The notes beneath the pieces were generated by a model that was given only the letters and a program-made list of their open reading frames with translations, made no database searches and had not been told where the DNA came from. From positions 4,774,001-4,838,000 of the forward strand of contig UGYN01000002.1 in the NCBI GenBank assembly GCA_900457075.1: 64,000 nt of DNA, read 5' to 3'. The DNA is from Serratia quinivorans (GTDB lineage Bacteria > Pseudomonadota > Gammaproteobacteria > Enterobacterales > Enterobacteriaceae). Below, in pieces: positions 11,343 to 21,472 of this stretch (positions are counted from its first letter, which is position 1; every line of letters starts with the position of its first letter). A program made the position numbers and the translations under genes.

Positions 11343-12158
11343 TCAAAACAGTGCATCCTGCTCGGGCCAGTCTGGTGGGGCCGGTAAATTCGGAATAGCC
11401 TGATAAAGCTGTTGCCAGATTTTCTGGGCCTGTTGCGGGGAATCGCCGTTATCCGGCGTATGGATAAACAAGAAGGGTTGATGTTGAGCTTGCCAACTGG
11501 GCAGCTTCTGTTGCCAGGCGTCGAACCAGCGCAGGTTATCCTGCAACACATCGCCACCGATAAAACGTACCAATGGATTGTTGGCGGTGACCAGCGCGTG
11601 TACCGGCAGTTTGGGTTTTTTCTGCTGTGCATCGCGCACCGCTGCACTGTTGGGGGCGGCGTGATGTACCGGCCGGCTGTCGAGGATCACCCGGTTGATA
11701 CCGCGCTGATGCAGCCCCTGATTCAGCAGTCTTTCTTCTTCCCCCTTGCCAAAGAATGCCGGGTGGCGGACTTCCACTCCGTAGGTAAACTCTTTTGGCA
11801 AGGCGTCAAAAAATTGCCACATTGCCGGTAGCTCCGCCGGGCCGAACGCGGCGGGCAATTGCAGCCACAGTTGACCGATACGTTGATGCACCGGGCTCAG
11901 GCACTGGTAAAAGGCTTGTAGATCGGCGTCACAGTTGCGTAGTGCGGCCTGATGACTGATGGTGGCGGGAAATTTGAAACAGAAGCGAAAATCATCGGTG
12001 GTCATGTCGCGCCAGCGTTGGACGATTTCCAGTTTCGGTAACGCGTAGAAGGTGGTATTACCTTCCACGCAGTTAAAGTAGCGGCTGTAATCCGCCAAAT
12101 CGCGCAGCCCGATACGGTTCCAGGCCGGGTGTTGCCACTGTGGGAGTCCGATATACAT
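11343..12158 (-). CDS. yecE: YecE, DUF72 family protein
   Basis: A 271-residue DUF72 protein with a TIM-barrel-like fold and unknown function. The FNCVEGNTTFYALP motif near the N-terminus, FCFKFPATISHQ, YGVEVRHPAFF and RVILDSRPVH are family signatures. The start is ATG 12158, as in the E. coli protein, although a TTG directly before it is also in frame. It neighbours yecD and yecN as in E. coli; there is about 75 bp to yecD, so they may be co-transcribed. Confidence 0.93.
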   Translation of the reverse strand: MYIGLPQWQHPAWNRIGLRDLADYSRYFNCVEGNTTFYALPKLEIVQRWRDMTTDDFRFCFKFPATISHQAALRNCDADLQAFYQCLSPVHQRIGQLWLQLPAAFGPAELPAMWQFFDALPKEFTYGVEVRHPAFFGKGEEERLLNQGLHQRGINRVILDSRPVHHAAPNSAAVRDAQQKKPKLPVHALVTANNPLVRFIGGDVLQDNLRWFDAWQQKLPSWQAQHQPFLFIHTPDNGDSPQQAQKIWQQLYQAIPNLPAPPDWPEQDALF

Positions 12159-12199
12159 CAAGCTGGCATCTTCCTTAATTATCCCTGTCAGTCAAACGC

Positions 12200-12223
12200 G
12201 GGCGCAGTATGCGACGCCCCTAC
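12200..12223. repeat. 24-nt palindromic intergenic repeat, variant A
   Basis: A short imperfect palindrome of the form GGGCGCAGTATGCGACGCCC followed by CTAC, in the yecE/yecD gap. A second element with the same frame (GGGC, palindromic centre, GCCCCTAC) but a different centre lies at 41096-41119. Both look like members of a small dispersed palindrome family. Confidence 0.45.
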
Positions 12224-12232
12224 AACTTAACG

Positions 12233-12811
12233 TTACTCGCCGATGGCGGCAAGAATTTCACGGGTGCTGCGAACGCGCGCCAGACGCGGGAAGATGTTGC
12301 TGAAAGCAAACTGGTGCATTTCAGCGTTGGGTGCGCTACACAGGTCTTCGGCGATCACCAATTCATAGCCGTGTTCCCAGGCGTCACGGGCGGTCGATTC
12401 CACGCCAATGTTGGTGGCAATGCCCCCCAGCACGATGGATTTAATGCCGCGGCGACGCAGTTGCAGCTCAAGGTCGGTACCGTAAAATGCGCCCCATTGG
12501 CGTTTGGTCACCAGGATATCGCTGTCGCTAACCGCCAGAGACTCGGGGAATTCCCACCAGTTGGCCGGCAACCCGCCTGCAGGCGCTGGGGCGGGTTGAT
12601 CCACCGGCTGTTTCAGCGCTTCGGCAAAGGAATCTGACCAGCCGACACGTACCAGGACAACCGGTGCACCCAGCGAACGAAAGTGTGCTGCCAACTGTGC
12701 ACCATGGGCAACCACGCTCTCGGCGCTGTGTGGTCCACCGGCATAGGGCAGAATGCCGTTTTGCAAATCAATCAAGACCAGGGCCGTGGTTTGAGCATCA
12801 AGTTTTAACAT
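12233..12811 (-). CDS. yecD: YecD, isochorismatase-like hydrolase
   Basis: A 192-residue protein with the cysteine-hydrolase (isochorismatase-like) fold. Candidate triad positions are D15 in LVLIDLQNG and K103 in [15 protein letters not shown]. The position of the usual nucleophilic Cys is Gly136 in [13 protein letters not shown]. coli YecD, as I recall it, has the same substitution. That makes a nicotinamidase-type reaction unlikely and an isochorismatase-like or non-catalytic role possible. The substrate is unknown. It is divergent from the FmdB-like gene and aspS. Confidence 0.9.
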   Translation of the reverse strand: MLKLDAQTTALVLIDLQNGILPYAGGPHSAESVVAHGAQLAAHFRSLGAPVVLVRVGWSDSFAEALKQPVDQPAPAPAGGLPANWWEFPESLAVSDSDILVTKRQWGAFYGTDLELQLRRRGIKSIVLGGIATNIGVESTARDAWEHGYELVIAEDLCSAPNAEMHQFAFSNIFPRLARVRSTREILAAIGE

Positions 12812-13052
12812 GGGAATATCTCGTTACGAGGTGGATAAAATACGCGCAGGTGAGCTGGCGTGCTAAACAGGGGTTGATTCAGGCTACGTGAAAAAAGCGT
12901 CACGGGTTAATGGGAAATTTGTTAATCAATGTGTTACTTCGGGCAAAAACACGTCATTTAGTGCTGCAACAAAACCGTGTTCGCACTTATCTGGCGCATG
13001 AATTTCCTTTATAATGATCGCCTTTTTTCAACACACTTTACTCCGACGACCT

Positions 13053-13244
13053 ATGCCGATTTATGAATATGCATGTGGTGCTTGCAGCCTTCGGTTAGAG
13101 AAACTGCAAAAATTTTCCGATGCGCCGCTGACAGATTGTCCGGCGTGTGGGCAGCCCGCGTTAACCAAGCTGATTTCGTCCACCGGTTTCCAGTTAAAGG
13201 GTACGGGTTGGTATGCAACAGACTTCAAACCGGGTAATAAGTAG
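13053..13244 (+). CDS. FmdB-family zinc-ribbon protein
   Basis: A 63-residue protein with two CxxC pairs (C8/C11 and C29/C32), giving one zinc ribbon. It opens [12 protein letters not shown], the hallmark of the FmdB/CxxC_CxxC_SSSS family of putative regulatory proteins, and includes [22 protein letters not shown] chose ATG 13053 because MPIYEY is the family start; the frame extends to 13014. It lies 83 bp upstream of aspS in the same direction, so co-transcription is likely. Function is unknown. Confidence 0.87.
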   Translation: MPIYEYACGACSLRLEKLQKFSDAPLTDCPACGQPALTKLISSTGFQLKGTGWYATDFKPGNK

Positions 13245-13327
13245 AGTTCATCAGAAATCATCAGAAAACAGCCGCGTGGCAGGCGCTAAAGCCCGCGCGG
13301 CATCGGCTTAAGCCAAAAGGATAGCGT

Positions 13328-15109
13328 ATGCGTACTGAATATTGCGGGCAGTTGAATCTGTCTCACGTGGGCCAGGAAGTCACTTTGTGTGGTTGGGTCA
13401 ACCGTCGTCGCGATCTGGGCGGCCTGATCTTTATTGATATGCGCGACCGCGAAGGCATCGTGCAGGTGTTTTTCGATCCGGACCAGAAGGCCGCGTTCGA
13501 TAAGGCGTACGACCTGCGCAATGAATTCTGCATCCAGATCGTTGGCACCGTGCGTGCCCGTCCGGACAGCCAGATCAATAAAGATATGGCCACCGGCGAA
13601 GTGGAAGTGTTCGTTCACGCTCTGGAGATCATCAACCGTTCCGAGCCTCTGCCGCTGGACTCCAACCAGGTCAACAGCGAAGAAGCGCGCCTGAAATATC
13701 GCTACCTGGATCTGCGTCGTCCGGAAATGGCCGATCGCCTGAAAACCCGCGCCAAAATCACCAGTTTTGTGCGTCGCTTTATGGACAGCCACGGCTTCCT
13801 CGATATCGAAACGCCGATGTTGACCAAAGCCACGCCGGAAGGTGCCCGCGACTACCTGGTACCGAGCCGGGTACATAAAGGCAAATTCTACGCGTTACCG
13901 CAGTCACCACAGCTGTTCAAACAGTTGCTGATGATGTCCGGTTTTGATCGCTACTATCAAATCGTTAAATGCTTCCGCGACGAAGACCTGCGTGCTGACC
14001 GTCAGCCTGAATTTACCCAGATCGACGTGGAAACCTCTTTCATGACCGCCGAACAGGTGCGTGAAGTGATGGAGAAACTGGCGCGTGAACTGTGGCTGGA
14101 CGTGAAGAACGTAGATCTGGGTGATTTCCCGATCATGACCTTCGAAGAAGCGATGCGCCGTTACGGCTCGGACAAACCGGACCTGCGTAACCCATTGGAA
14201 CTGGTGGACGTTGCCGATCTGGTGAAAGACGTAGAGTTCAAAGTGTTCTCCGGCCCGGCTAACGATGCCAAAGGCCGCGTAGCCGCGATTTGCGTTCCGG
14301 GCGGCGCGCAGCTGACGCGTAAACTGATCGACGAGTACGGCGCTTTCGTTAACATCTATGGTGCCAAAGGCCTGGCCTGGTTGAAGGTCAATGACCGTGC
14401 CGCAGGCATGGAAGGCGTACAGAGCCCGATCGCCAAATTCCTCAGCGCAGAAGTGCTGGAAGCGATCCTGGCGCGCACTAACGCGCAGTCAGGCGACATC
14501 CTGTTCTTCGGCGCCGACAGCTTCAAAATTGTCACCGATGCGATGGGCGCACTGCGTCTGAAACTGGGCCGCGATCTGGAGCTGACTAAGCTGGACAGCT
14601 GGGCACCGCTGTGGGTGGTTGACTTCCCAATGTTCGAAGAAGACGGTGAAGGCGGCCTGGCAGCGATGCACCATCCGTTCACTGCTCCACGCGACATGAG
14701 CCCGGAAGAGCTGGCTGGCACGCCAACTAACGCTATTGCCAACGCTTACGACATGGTTATCAATGGCTATGAAGTGGGCGGCGGTTCAGTGCGTATTCAC
14801 CGCAGCGAAATGCAGCAGACGGTGTTCAGCATTCTCGGTATTAACGAGCACGAACAGCGCGAGAAGTTTGGCTTCCTGCTGGACGCGCTGAAGTACGGCA
14901 CGCCGCCACACGCCGGCCTGGCTTTTGGCCTGGATCGTCTGGTAATGCTGCTGACCGGTACCGACAACATTCGTGACGTCATCGCCTTCCCGAAAACCAC
15001 CGCAGCGGCCTGTCTGATGACCGAAGCGCCGAGCTTCGCCAACCCGGCGTCGCTGCAGGAGCTGGCGATCTGCGTGGTGAAGAAAGCCTCTGAACAAGAG
15101 AGCGAGTGA
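13328..15109 (+). CDS. aspS: Aspartyl-tRNA synthetase
   Basis: Class II aminoacyl-tRNA synthetase, 593 residues, charging tRNA-Asp. An N-terminal OB-fold anticodon-binding domain (residues 1-105, [21 protein letters not shown]) precedes the catalytic core, with motif 2 [14 protein letters not shown] and motif 3 [13 protein letters not shown], and a GAD domain is inserted in the middle, as in bacterial AspRS. The stop codon overlaps the nudB start by one base, so aspS, nudB and probably yebC are one transcription unit. Confidence 0.98.
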   Translation: MRTEYCGQLNLSHVGQEVTLCGWVNRRRDLGGLIFIDMRDREGIVQVFFDPDQKAAFDKAYDLRNEFCIQIVGTVRARPDSQINKDMATGEVEVFVHALEIINRSEPLPLDSNQVNSEEARLKYRYLDLRRPEMADRLKTRAKITSFVRRFMDSHGFLDIETPMLTKATPEGARDYLVPSRVHKGKFYALPQSPQLFKQLLMMSGFDRYYQIVKCFRDEDLRADRQPEFTQIDVETSFMTAEQVREVMEKLARELWLDVKNVDLGDFPIMTFEEAMRRYGSDKPDLRNPLELVDVADLVKDVEFKVFSGPANDAKGRVAAICVPGGAQLTRKLIDEYGAFVNIYGAKGLAWLKVNDRAAGMEGVQSPIAKFLSAEVLEAILARTNAQSGDILFFGADSFKIVTDAMGALRLKLGRDLELTKLDSWAPLWVVDFPMFEEDGEGGLAAMHHPFTAPRDMSPEELAGTPTNAIANAYDMVINGYEVGGGSVRIHRSEMQQTVFSILGINEHEQREKFGFLLDALKYGTPPHAGLAFGLDRLVMLLTGTDNIRDVIAFPKTTAAACLMTEAPSFANPASLQELAICVVKKASEQESE

Positions 15110-15555
15110 TGAACTACAAGCGGCCCGAGTCTATTCTGGTAGTGATTTATGCAAAATCCAGTGGTCGGGTGCTGATGTTACAGCGGCGCGATGATATCGA
15201 ATTCTGGCAGTCGGTGACCGGCAGCCTGGAGGAAGATGAGTCGCCGCCGCATGCCGCCCGGCGTGAGGTCATGGAAGAAGTCGGCATCGATATCGAAGCA
15301 GAGAATCTGCCGTTGTTCGATTGCCAGCGCTGTGTGGAGTTTGAACTCTTTGTCCATTTGCGACATCGCTATGCCCCGGGAACCACGCGCAATAAAGAGC
15401 ATTGGTTCTGTCTGGCTTTGCCTGAAGAGCGCGATCCGGTGATTACCGAACATCACGCCTACCAGTGGCTTGAGGCGGCGCAGGCCGTGAAGTTGACCAA
15501 GTCCTGGAGCAATCAGCAGGCGATTGAAGAGTTTGTGATTAATTCAGTCCAGTAA
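15109..15555 (+). CDS. nudB: Dihydroneopterin triphosphate diphosphatase (Nudix)
   Basis: A 148-residue Nudix hydrolase that removes pyrophosphate from dihydroneopterin triphosphate in folate synthesis and can act on dATP. The Nudix box spans residues 38-60 ([20 protein letters not shown]) with the catalytic REVMEE core. I chose ATG 15109, which overlaps the aspS stop by one base, over the GTG one codon earlier, by analogy with E. coli. The C-terminal [15 protein letters not shown] is diagnostic. Confidence 0.95.
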   Translation: MNYKRPESILVVIYAKSSGRVLMLQRRDDIEFWQSVTGSLEEDESPPHAARREVMEEVGIDIEAENLPLFDCQRCVEFELFVHLRHRYAPGTTRNKEHWFCLALPEERDPVITEHHAYQWLEAAQAVKLTKSWSNQQAIEEFVINSVQ

Positions 15556-15574
15556 TTTTTTTCGGAGATTTTTT

Positions 15575-16318
15575 ATGGCAGGTCATAGTAAGTGGGCCAA
15601 CACCAAGCACCGCAAGGCAGCGCAGGATTCCAAGCGCGGTAAAATTTTCACCAAAATTATTCGTGAGCTGGTGACCGCCGCGAAACTGGGCGGTGGCGAT
15701 CCGGGGGCTAACCCGCGTCTGCGTGCGGCGATCGACAAGGCGCTGTCCAACAACATGACGCGCGATACCCTGAACCGTGCCATCGCGCGTGGCGTGGGCG
15801 GTGACGATGATTCCAACATGGAAACCATCATTTATGAAGGCTACGGCCCGGGCGGTACTGCCGTCATGATCGAATGCCTGAGTGATAACCGTAACCGTAC
15901 CGTGGCCGAAGTGCGTCATGCCTTCACCAAATGTGGCGGTAACCTGGGTACTGATGGCTCCGTGGCTTACCTGTTCACCAAGAAGGGCGTAATCACTTAC
16001 GCACCGGGCCTGGATGAAGACGTGGTGATGGAAGCGGCGCTGGAAGCCGGTGCCGAAGATATCGTCAGCTACGACGACGGCGTGATCGACGTATTCACCG
16101 CCTGGGAAAACCTCGGCGAAGTGAAAGACGCTCTGACCGCAGCCGGTTTCACCGCCGACTCGGCAGAAGTTTCCATGATCCCATCGACCAAGGCCGATAT
16201 GGATGAGGAAACCGCGCCTAAACTGTTGCGCCTGATCGACATGCTGGAAGACTGTGACGACGTGCAGGAGGTTTACCACAACGGTGAGATCTCCGACGAA
16301 GTAGCAGCGACGCTGTAA
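15575..16318 (+). CDS. yebC: YebC/TACO1-family protein
   Basis: A 247-residue YebC-family protein opening [18 protein letters not shown]. Family members were annotated as DNA-binding regulators (PmpR); more recent work on the family links it to relief of ribosome stalling, especially at proline-rich motifs. Twenty bp from nudB, with a purine-rich site (TTCGGAG) before the ATG. It is followed by the ruvC start region, matching E. coli order. Confidence 0.96.
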   Translation: MAGHSKWANTKHRKAAQDSKRGKIFTKIIRELVTAAKLGGGDPGANPRLRAAIDKALSNNMTRDTLNRAIARGVGGDDDSNMETIIYEGYGPGGTAVMIECLSDNRNRTVAEVRHAFTKCGGNLGTDGSVAYLFTKKGVITYAPGLDEDVVMEAALEAGAEDIVSYDDGVIDVFTAWENLGEVKDALTAAGFTADSAEVSMIPSTKADMDEETAPKLLRLIDMLEDCDDVQEVYHNGEISDEVAATL

Positions 16319-16391
16319 TCGGCTTGAAGTACGGCGCTGCCTGGTGGCAGCGCCTGGCGAAGTTAATGCTTAACGCAAGGTGGGTGTAGGG

Positions 16392-16914
16392 ATGACGATC
16401 ATTCTCGGTATCGATCCCGGATCGCGCGTCACCGGTTACGGCCTTATTCGCCAGCAGGGACGCCAGTTGACCTATGTGGCCAGCGGCTGTATCCGTACCG
16501 TGGTGGATGATATGCCGACGCGTTTGAAGCTGATTTATGCGGGCGTCAGCGAAATCATCACCCAGTTTAAACCGGACTTTTTTGCCATCGAACAGGTATT
16601 TATGGCGAAAAACCCGGATTCGGCGCTCAAACTCGGGCAGGCGCGCGGTGTGGCCATTGTCGCCGCCGTGAACCAGGATTTGGAAGTGTTTGAGTATGCG
16701 GCACGCCAGGTGAAACAAACGGTGGTCGGTACCGGTGCGGCAGAAAAAGCGCAGGTGCAGCATATGGTGCGCTCCTTGCTGAAGCTGTCGGCCAACCCTC
16801 AGGCTGATGCCGCCGATGCGCTGGCCCATCGCCATTACTCACTGCCATCTCAGCCAGAACGTGCTGCGGATGAGTGAAGGGCGCTTGAACCTGGCGCGTG
16901 GGCGTTTAAAGTAG
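16392..16914 (+). CDS. ruvC: RuvC Holliday junction resolvase, frameshifted near its 3' end
   Basis: Endonuclease that resolves Holliday junctions with RuvAB. As read, the frame stops at 16877 after 161 residues with an unrelated tail ([16 protein letters not shown]). If one C of the CCC at 16825-16827 is dropped, the frame continues as [11 protein letters not shown]...[14 protein letters not shown] to TAG 16912-16914, giving 173 residues, the E. coli length. All four expected acidic active-site positions (D8 in GIDPGS, the Glu of AIEQVF and the two Asp of DAADAL) precede the shift. The start is ATG 16392 with AAGGTGG upstream; the frame extends to GTG 16380. A consensus error is more likely than a real mutation. 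Confidence 0.9.
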
Positions 16915-16952
16915 CGCTTGATCGGTGATATAACAGGCTCCAGATAAAGTTT

Positions 16953-17035
16953 GTTATTAGGGAGAGCGTGCCGAAGGGGTCGTAGCGGCTTGTCCGCCGG
17001 AGTGCCCCTCGGTGAGCTAGGCCCGGGTATCTCGG
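16953..17035. repeat. 83-bp dispersed repeat, copy 2
   Basis: Inverse-orientation copy of the element at 1430-1512, with two mismatches by eye. It lies between the ruvC stop and the LexA box of ruvAB. The sequence TTTGTTATTA occurs directly at both sides (16950-16959 and 17049-17058); part of it (GTTATTA) also belongs to the conserved core, so it is either a target duplication or an element end repeat. Confidence 0.85.
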
Positions 17036-17063
17036 GCTTGAAGGCCACTTTGTTATTAAACTT

Positions 17064-17090
17064 AGGCTGGATATTCATCCAGCCTTTTTT
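17064..17090 (+). promoter_or_regulatory. LexA (SOS) box of ruvAB, also a hairpin with a T run
   Basis: CTGGATATTCATCCAG at 17067-17082 fits the LexA pattern CTG-N10-CAG and closely resembles the E. coli ruvA operator. A TTATAA element follows about 12-18 nt downstream, as a possible -10. The palindrome extends to AGGCTGG/CCAGCCT and is followed by six Ts, so as RNA it would also terminate ruvC read-through. Confidence 0.8.
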
Positions 17091-17155
17091 ATGTTATAAG
17101 CTTTACCAGCACGGCATGACAGCAGGTCATGCTCATGAATTCTGCAGGAGGGTAA

Positions 17156-17767
17156 ATGATAGGTCGTCTCAGAGGATATATTCTGGAAAAGCAGCCGCCG
17201 CTGGTGTTACTGGAGGCAAACGGTGTGGGCTATGAAGTGCATATGCCGATGACCTGCTTTTATGAGCTGCCGGAACTGGGGCAAGAGGCTATCGTGTTTA
17301 CCCAATTCGTGGTGCGCGAAGATGCACAGCTGCTGTACGGTTTTAATGATAAGCAAGAGCGTGCGCTGTTCCGCGAATTGATCAAAGTCAACGGCGTGGG
17401 GCCAAAGCTGGCGCTGGCCATTTTGTCCGGCATGTCCGCGCAACAGTTCGTCAGCGCGGTAGAGCGTGAAGAGATCACTTCATTGGTGAAATTGCCGGGC
17501 GTAGGCAAGAAAACCGCTGAGCGCCTGGTGGTGGAAATGAAAGACCGCTTCAAAGGGCTTAATGGCGATCTGTTCAATAACAGCAGTGAGATCACGCTGC
17601 CAACCGCAGCGCAAGCCGCCGAGTTGGACGCGGAAGCCGAGGCAGCATCTGCACTGGTGGCATTGGGATACAAACCACAGGAAGCCAGCCGTATGGTCAG
17701 CAAAATCGCCAAGCCTGGCGCCGATTGCGAAACCCTGATCCGCGACGCGTTGCGCGCCGCGCTGTAA
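17156..17767 (+). CDS. ruvA: RuvA, Holliday junction branch migration subunit
   Basis: A 203-residue DNA-binding subunit that grips Holliday junctions and recruits the RuvB motor. It has the N-terminal OB fold ([15 protein letters not shown]), helix-hairpin-helix motifs ([16 protein letters not shown] and [15 protein letters not shown]) and a C-terminal RuvB-binding domain ([16 protein letters not shown]). A strong GCAGGAGG precedes ATG 17156. It is transcribed with ruvB from the SOS-type promoter region upstream. Confidence 0.98.
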   Translation: MIGRLRGYILEKQPPLVLLEANGVGYEVHMPMTCFYELPELGQEAIVFTQFVVREDAQLLYGFNDKQERALFRELIKVNGVGPKLALAILSGMSAQQFVSAVEREEITSLVKLPGVGKKTAERLVVEMKDRFKGLNGDLFNNSSEITLPTAAQAAELDAEAEAASALVALGYKPQEASRMVSKIAKPGADCETLIRDALRAAL

Positions 17768-17787
17768 GCGCCGATAAGGGATAGAGA

Positions 17788-18792
17788 ATGATTGAAGCCG
17801 ATCGCCTGATTTCTGCCGAACCGATCAATGAAGAAGAAATTCTTGATCGCGCCATCCGGCCGAAGCTGCTGACGGAGTACGTCGGTCAGCCACATGTCCG
17901 CGAGCAGATGGAAATCTTTATTCAGGCGGCCAAGCAGCGTGGCGACGCGCTGGACCACCTGCTGATTTTCGGTCCGCCGGGGCTGGGTAAAACCACGCTG
18001 GCCAACATCGTTGCCAATGAAATGGGCGTTAACCTGCGTACCACTTCCGGGCCGGTATTGGAGAAGGCGGGCGATCTGGCGGCGATGCTGACCAACCTCG
18101 AGCCACACGACGTGCTGTTCATCGATGAAATCCACCGCCTCTCTCCGGTAGTAGAAGAAGTGCTGTATCCGGCGATGGAAGATTACCAACTGGATATCAT
18201 GATCGGTGAAGGCCCGGCCGCTCGCTCGATCAAACTCGATTTGCCGCCGTTCACGCTGGTGGGCGCAACCACCCGTGCCGGTTCACTGACGTCGCCATTG
18301 CGTGACCGCTTCGGTATTGTGCAGCGCCTGGAGTTTTATCAGGTCGCCGATTTGCAACATATCGTTTCACGCAGCGCTAATTGCCTGGGGCTGGATCTGT
18401 CGGAAGAGGGCGCCCATCAGGTAGCTCGTCGTGCGCGCGGCACACCGCGTATTGCCAACCGTTTACTGCGCCGGGTGCGTGACTTTGCCGAAGTTCGCGC
18501 CAATGGCGTCATCAATGGCGAAGTGGCGATGCAGGCGCTGGATATGTTGAACGTCGACGCCGAAGGCTTCGACTATATGGACCGCAAGCTGTTGCTGGCG
18601 ATTATCGACAAGTTCACCGGCGGGCCAGTGGGCCTGGATAACCTGGCGGCGGCGATTGGCGAGGAGCGGGAAACTATCGAAGACGTTATCGAACCCTTCC
18701 TGATCCAGCAAGGTTTTATCCAGCGCACACCGCGTGGGCGCATGGCGACCAATCATGCCTATAAGCACTTTGGCATGGTGCGCGAAGAGTAA
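17788..18792 (+). CDS. ruvB: RuvB, Holliday junction branch migration ATPase
   Basis: A 334-residue AAA+ hexameric motor that drives branch migration with RuvA. Walker A is GPPGLGKTT at residues 62-70, Walker B reads [10 protein letters not shown], sensor 1 lies at [10 protein letters not shown], and the C-terminal winged helix is [13 protein letters not shown]. It begins 20 bp after ruvA with a GGGATAGAG site. A strong bidirectional terminator follows. Confidence 0.98.
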   Translation: MIEADRLISAEPINEEEILDRAIRPKLLTEYVGQPHVREQMEIFIQAAKQRGDALDHLLIFGPPGLGKTTLANIVANEMGVNLRTTSGPVLEKAGDLAAMLTNLEPHDVLFIDEIHRLSPVVEEVLYPAMEDYQLDIMIGEGPAARSIKLDLPPFTLVGATTRAGSLTSPLRDRFGIVQRLEFYQVADLQHIVSRSANCLGLDLSEEGAHQVARRARGTPRIANRLLRRVRDFAEVRANGVINGEVAMQALDMLNVDAEGFDYMDRKLLLAIIDKFTGGPVGLDNLAAAIGEERETIEDVIEPFLIQQGFIQRTPRGRMATNHAYKHFGMVREE

Positions 18793-18808
18793 GAGAACTC
18801 TGTGCATT

Positions 18809-18846
18809 AAAAAGGGCCGCAATTGAATCAATTGCGGCCCTTTTGA
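18809..18846. terminator. Bidirectional terminator between ruvB and znuB
   Basis: An AAAAAGGGCCGCAATTG / CAATTGCGGCCCTTTT hairpin has an A run on one side and a T run on the other, and so can end both the ruvAB and znuCB transcripts. Confidence 0.88.
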
Positions 18847-18865
18847 CATCGGTAGCTGCCGGGGG

Positions 18866-19651
18866 TCAGGCTTGCTGCTTCTTGGACAAGCTTAAAACAA
18901 ACAGCACCGCGGCGCTCAAGACGACCGACGGACCGGCCGGAGTGTCGTAGAAGGCCGAAAAGGTCAGCCCGCCGGTTACGGCAAGTATGCCCACCAGCAC
19001 CGCGTATCCGGCCATTTGCTCCGGCGTGCGGGCGAAGCGGCGTGCAGTCGCCGCAGGAATAATCAACAGTGAAGTGATGATCAGCGCACCGACGAATTTC
19101 ATCGCCAGGCCGATGGTCAGGGCCGTCACCAGCATCAACACGGTGCGCGCACGCACCAGATTAACACCGTCGACATGTGCCAGTTCCGGGCTGACGGTCA
19201 TTGAAAGCAGGTTGCGCCACTGCCACCACAGGATCAGCAGCACGACGGTTACGCCAATGCCAATCATCCAGATATCGGTGAGGGTGACCGACAGCAGATC
19301 GCCAAACAGGTAGGCCATCAGATCTACCCGCACGTTCGACATCAACGCCACCACGACCAGCCCCAATGAGAGTGCGCTGTGCGCCATAATCCCTAGCAGG
19401 GTATCAACGGAAAGCTGCGGGCGACGCTCCAGCCACACTAACACCAGAGCCAACACCAGCGTCACGGCAATCACCGCATAGAAGGGGTTGATGTCCAGCA
19501 GCAGACCGAAAGCCACGCCAAGCAACGAGGCATGCGCCAGGGTATCGCCGAAATAGGACATCCGTCGCCAGACCACAAATGAGCCAAGCGGACCGGCGGC
19601 GCAGGCCAACAGGACGCCGGCCAGCCAGCCGGGTAATAACAGTTCGATCAT
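18866..19651 (-). CDS. znuB: Zinc ABC transporter permease ZnuB
   Basis: Inner-membrane permease of the high-affinity zinc importer ZnuABC; 261 residues, the E. coli length, with about eight hydrophobic helices and ABC-3 family signatures ([31 protein letters not shown]). It overlaps the end of znuC by 4 nt, so the two are translationally coupled. It is expected to be repressed by Zur with zinc. Confidence 0.97.
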   Translation of the reverse strand: MIELLLPGWLAGVLLACAAGPLGSFVVWRRMSYFGDTLAHASLLGVAFGLLLDINPFYAVIAVTLVLALVLVWLERRPQLSVDTLLGIMAHSALSLGLVVVALMSNVRVDLMAYLFGDLLSVTLTDIWMIGIGVTVVLLILWWQWRNLLSMTVSPELAHVDGVNLVRARTVLMLVTALTIGLAMKFVGALIITSLLIIPAATARRFARTPEQMAGYAVLVGILAVTGGLTFSAFYDTPAGPSVVLSAAVLFVLSLSKKQQA

Positions 19652-20406
19652 GCCTCACGGCCCCCGGTTTTCTTCAACACAATTCGTCCTTGCTGGTCGT
19701 GACGGTGGTTATGGTGGTGGCGATAGACCGCCAGCTGTTCCGCACCGCGGTTGCCGAACATGGCGATAAATTCAGGATGCATCGAAACCACCTCCGGCGC
19801 GCCGGAACAGCAGATGTGTTGGTTGAGGCACAGCACTTCGTCGGTTTTCGCCATCACCAGGTGCAGGTCATGGGACACCATCAATACCGCGCAGCCCAAC
19901 TCTTTACGCAGTTGGTCGATCAGATCGTACAGCGCCAGTTGGCCGTTAACATCAACCCCCTGGGTCGGCTCATCCAGCACCAGTAGTTGTGGCTTGTTCA
20001 GCAGCGCCCGAGCCAGCAATACGCGCTGGTTTTCACCGCCTGAGAGTTTTTGCATGGGTTGATCGAGCAGGTGGGCTGCCTGCACACGCTTAAGCGCTGG
20101 CAGAATATCGGCCTTTTTGACGCCGGGCTTCAGGCGCATAAAGCGGCTGACGGTCAGCGGCAGGGTGGCATCGAGGTGCAATTTTTGCGGCACATAGCCA
20201 ATGCGCAGGCCAGGCTCGCGTTCGAGCTTTCCCTCGGTGGGCGCAATCAGCCCCAGCACCACTCGCACCAGCGTAGATTTGCCCGCGCCATTTGGGCCTA
20301 GCAGCGTCAGAATACGGCCCGGCTGCAGGCTGAGCGAAATATTCGACAGCACCTTGCGGTTACCAAAGGAGACGGAAATATTTTTTAGCGTTGTCAGTGT
20401 GGACAT
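19648..20406 (-). CDS. znuC: Zinc ABC transporter ATPase ZnuC
   Basis: A 252-residue ATP-binding subunit. Walker A is GPNGAGKST at 37-45, the signature is [15 protein letters not shown], Walker B is [12 protein letters not shown], and the switch His lies in MVSHDLHLV. The C-terminus carries a His-rich stretch near [10 protein letters not shown], typical of ZnuC. It is divergent from znuA, with a Zur box between the two. Confidence 0.97.
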   Translation of the reverse strand: MSTLTTLKNISVSFGNRKVLSNISLSLQPGRILTLLGPNGAGKSTLVRVVLGLIAPTEGKLEREPGLRIGYVPQKLHLDATLPLTVSRFMRLKPGVKKADILPALKRVQAAHLLDQPMQKLSGGENQRVLLARALLNKPQLLVLDEPTQGVDVNGQLALYDLIDQLRKELGCAVLMVSHDLHLVMAKTDEVLCLNQHICCSGAPEVVSMHPEFIAMFGNRGAEQLAVYRHHHNHRHDQQGRIVLKKTGGREA

Positions 20407-20432
20407 CTCATGATTACATTTTGCAGAACTAA

Positions 20433-20455
20433 CCGAATGTTATAATATCACGCCT
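20433..20455. promoter_or_regulatory. Zur operator between znuC and znuA
   Basis: GAATGTTATAATATCACGCC at 20435-20454 matches the E. coli znuA/znuC Zur operator as I remember it and lies at the expected divergent position. Its core AATGTTATAATATCAC (20436-20451) is matched at 14 of 16 positions by a site ahead of the ABC operon at 58 kb. Confidence 0.88.
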
Positions 20456-20484
20456 CGCTGATGAAAACGACGGGATTACTGATA

Positions 20485-21451
20485 ATGGCACAGAAAAATA
20501 AATGGCTGCAGCGTACGTTGCTGGCCAGCGCATTGATGATGGCCGGGCCGCTGAGCAGCACGTCTGCGGCAGTGGTGACTTCTATACGGCCGGTGGGTTT
20601 TATCGCTGCGGCAATAGCCGACGGCGTAACACCGACCGAAGTGCTGTTGCCGGATGGCGCATCACCGCACGATTTCGCGCTGCGGCCTTCCGATATCCAG
20701 CGCCTGCGTGCCGCCGATCTGGTGGTATGGGTGGGGCCGGATATGGAAGCCTTTCTGGCCAAACCCTTAATCTCCATATCGGCTAACCGCCAGGTTGCCA
20801 TCAGTGAATTGAGTGGGGTCAAACCGCTGCTGATGAAGGGTGAAGACGACGATCACGACCATGAACACGACCATGATCATGCAGCAGATACGCATAATAA
20901 TGCTGGAAGTGACGAAGGGGATGGGCACCATCACGGCGAATATAATATGCACGTTTGGCTGTCCCCGGAAGTGGCAAAAGTGACCGCGATCGCGATTCAC
21001 GACAGGTTATTGGAACTTATGCCGCAAAATAAAGACAAATTAGACGCAAACCTGCGCCAGTTCGAGAATCTGCTGACGCAAACTGACAAAAATGTTGGTA
21101 ACATGCTTAAGCCTGTGCAAGGCAAGGGATATTATGTTTTTCATGATGCTTACGGCTACTTTGAGAAACATTTCGGTTTGAGCCCGCTGGGGCCATTTTA
21201 CCGTTAATCCCGAAATCCAGCCTGGGGCACAGCGCTTACACCAAATTCGAACACAGTTGGTTGAGCAGAAAGCAGTATGCGTTTTTGCTGAGCCACAATT
21301 CAGGCCGGCCGTAATCAATGCGGTTGCCAAGGGGACCAAAGTGCGTTCTGGAACGCTGGATCCGCTGGGCACCGGCATCGCACTGGGGAAAGACAGCTAC
21401 GGGAACTTCCTGACTCAGCTGTCAAACCAGTACGTGAGCTGCCTGAAGTAA
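20485..21451 (+). pseudogene. znuA: Zinc ABC transporter periplasmic protein ZnuA, frameshifted
   Basis: Periplasmic zinc-binding protein feeding ZnuBC. It has a signal peptide, the core [29 protein letters not shown], a His/Asp-rich zinc loop ([12 protein letters not shown] near residues 120-131), then MHVWLSPE and FHDAYGYFE. The first frame stops at 21207 after LSPLGPFYR. Dropping one base of GGGGCC (21189-21194) restores [15 protein letters not shown] and joins the remaining third, which ends NQYVSCLK at 21451, for about 321 residues. I favour ATG 20485 over 20461 because the signal peptide fits better. A working zinc importer would need this gene, so a consensus error is the simplest explanation. 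Confidence 0.9.
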
Positions 21452-21472
21452 AGATTATGAGGATAAAATCGA

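Noticed and set aside
13286..13876. 196-codon minus-strand frame over the aspS 5' end
   Set aside because: It is antisense to the well-conserved aspS, and its translation shows no domain; an artefact of high-GC codon usage.
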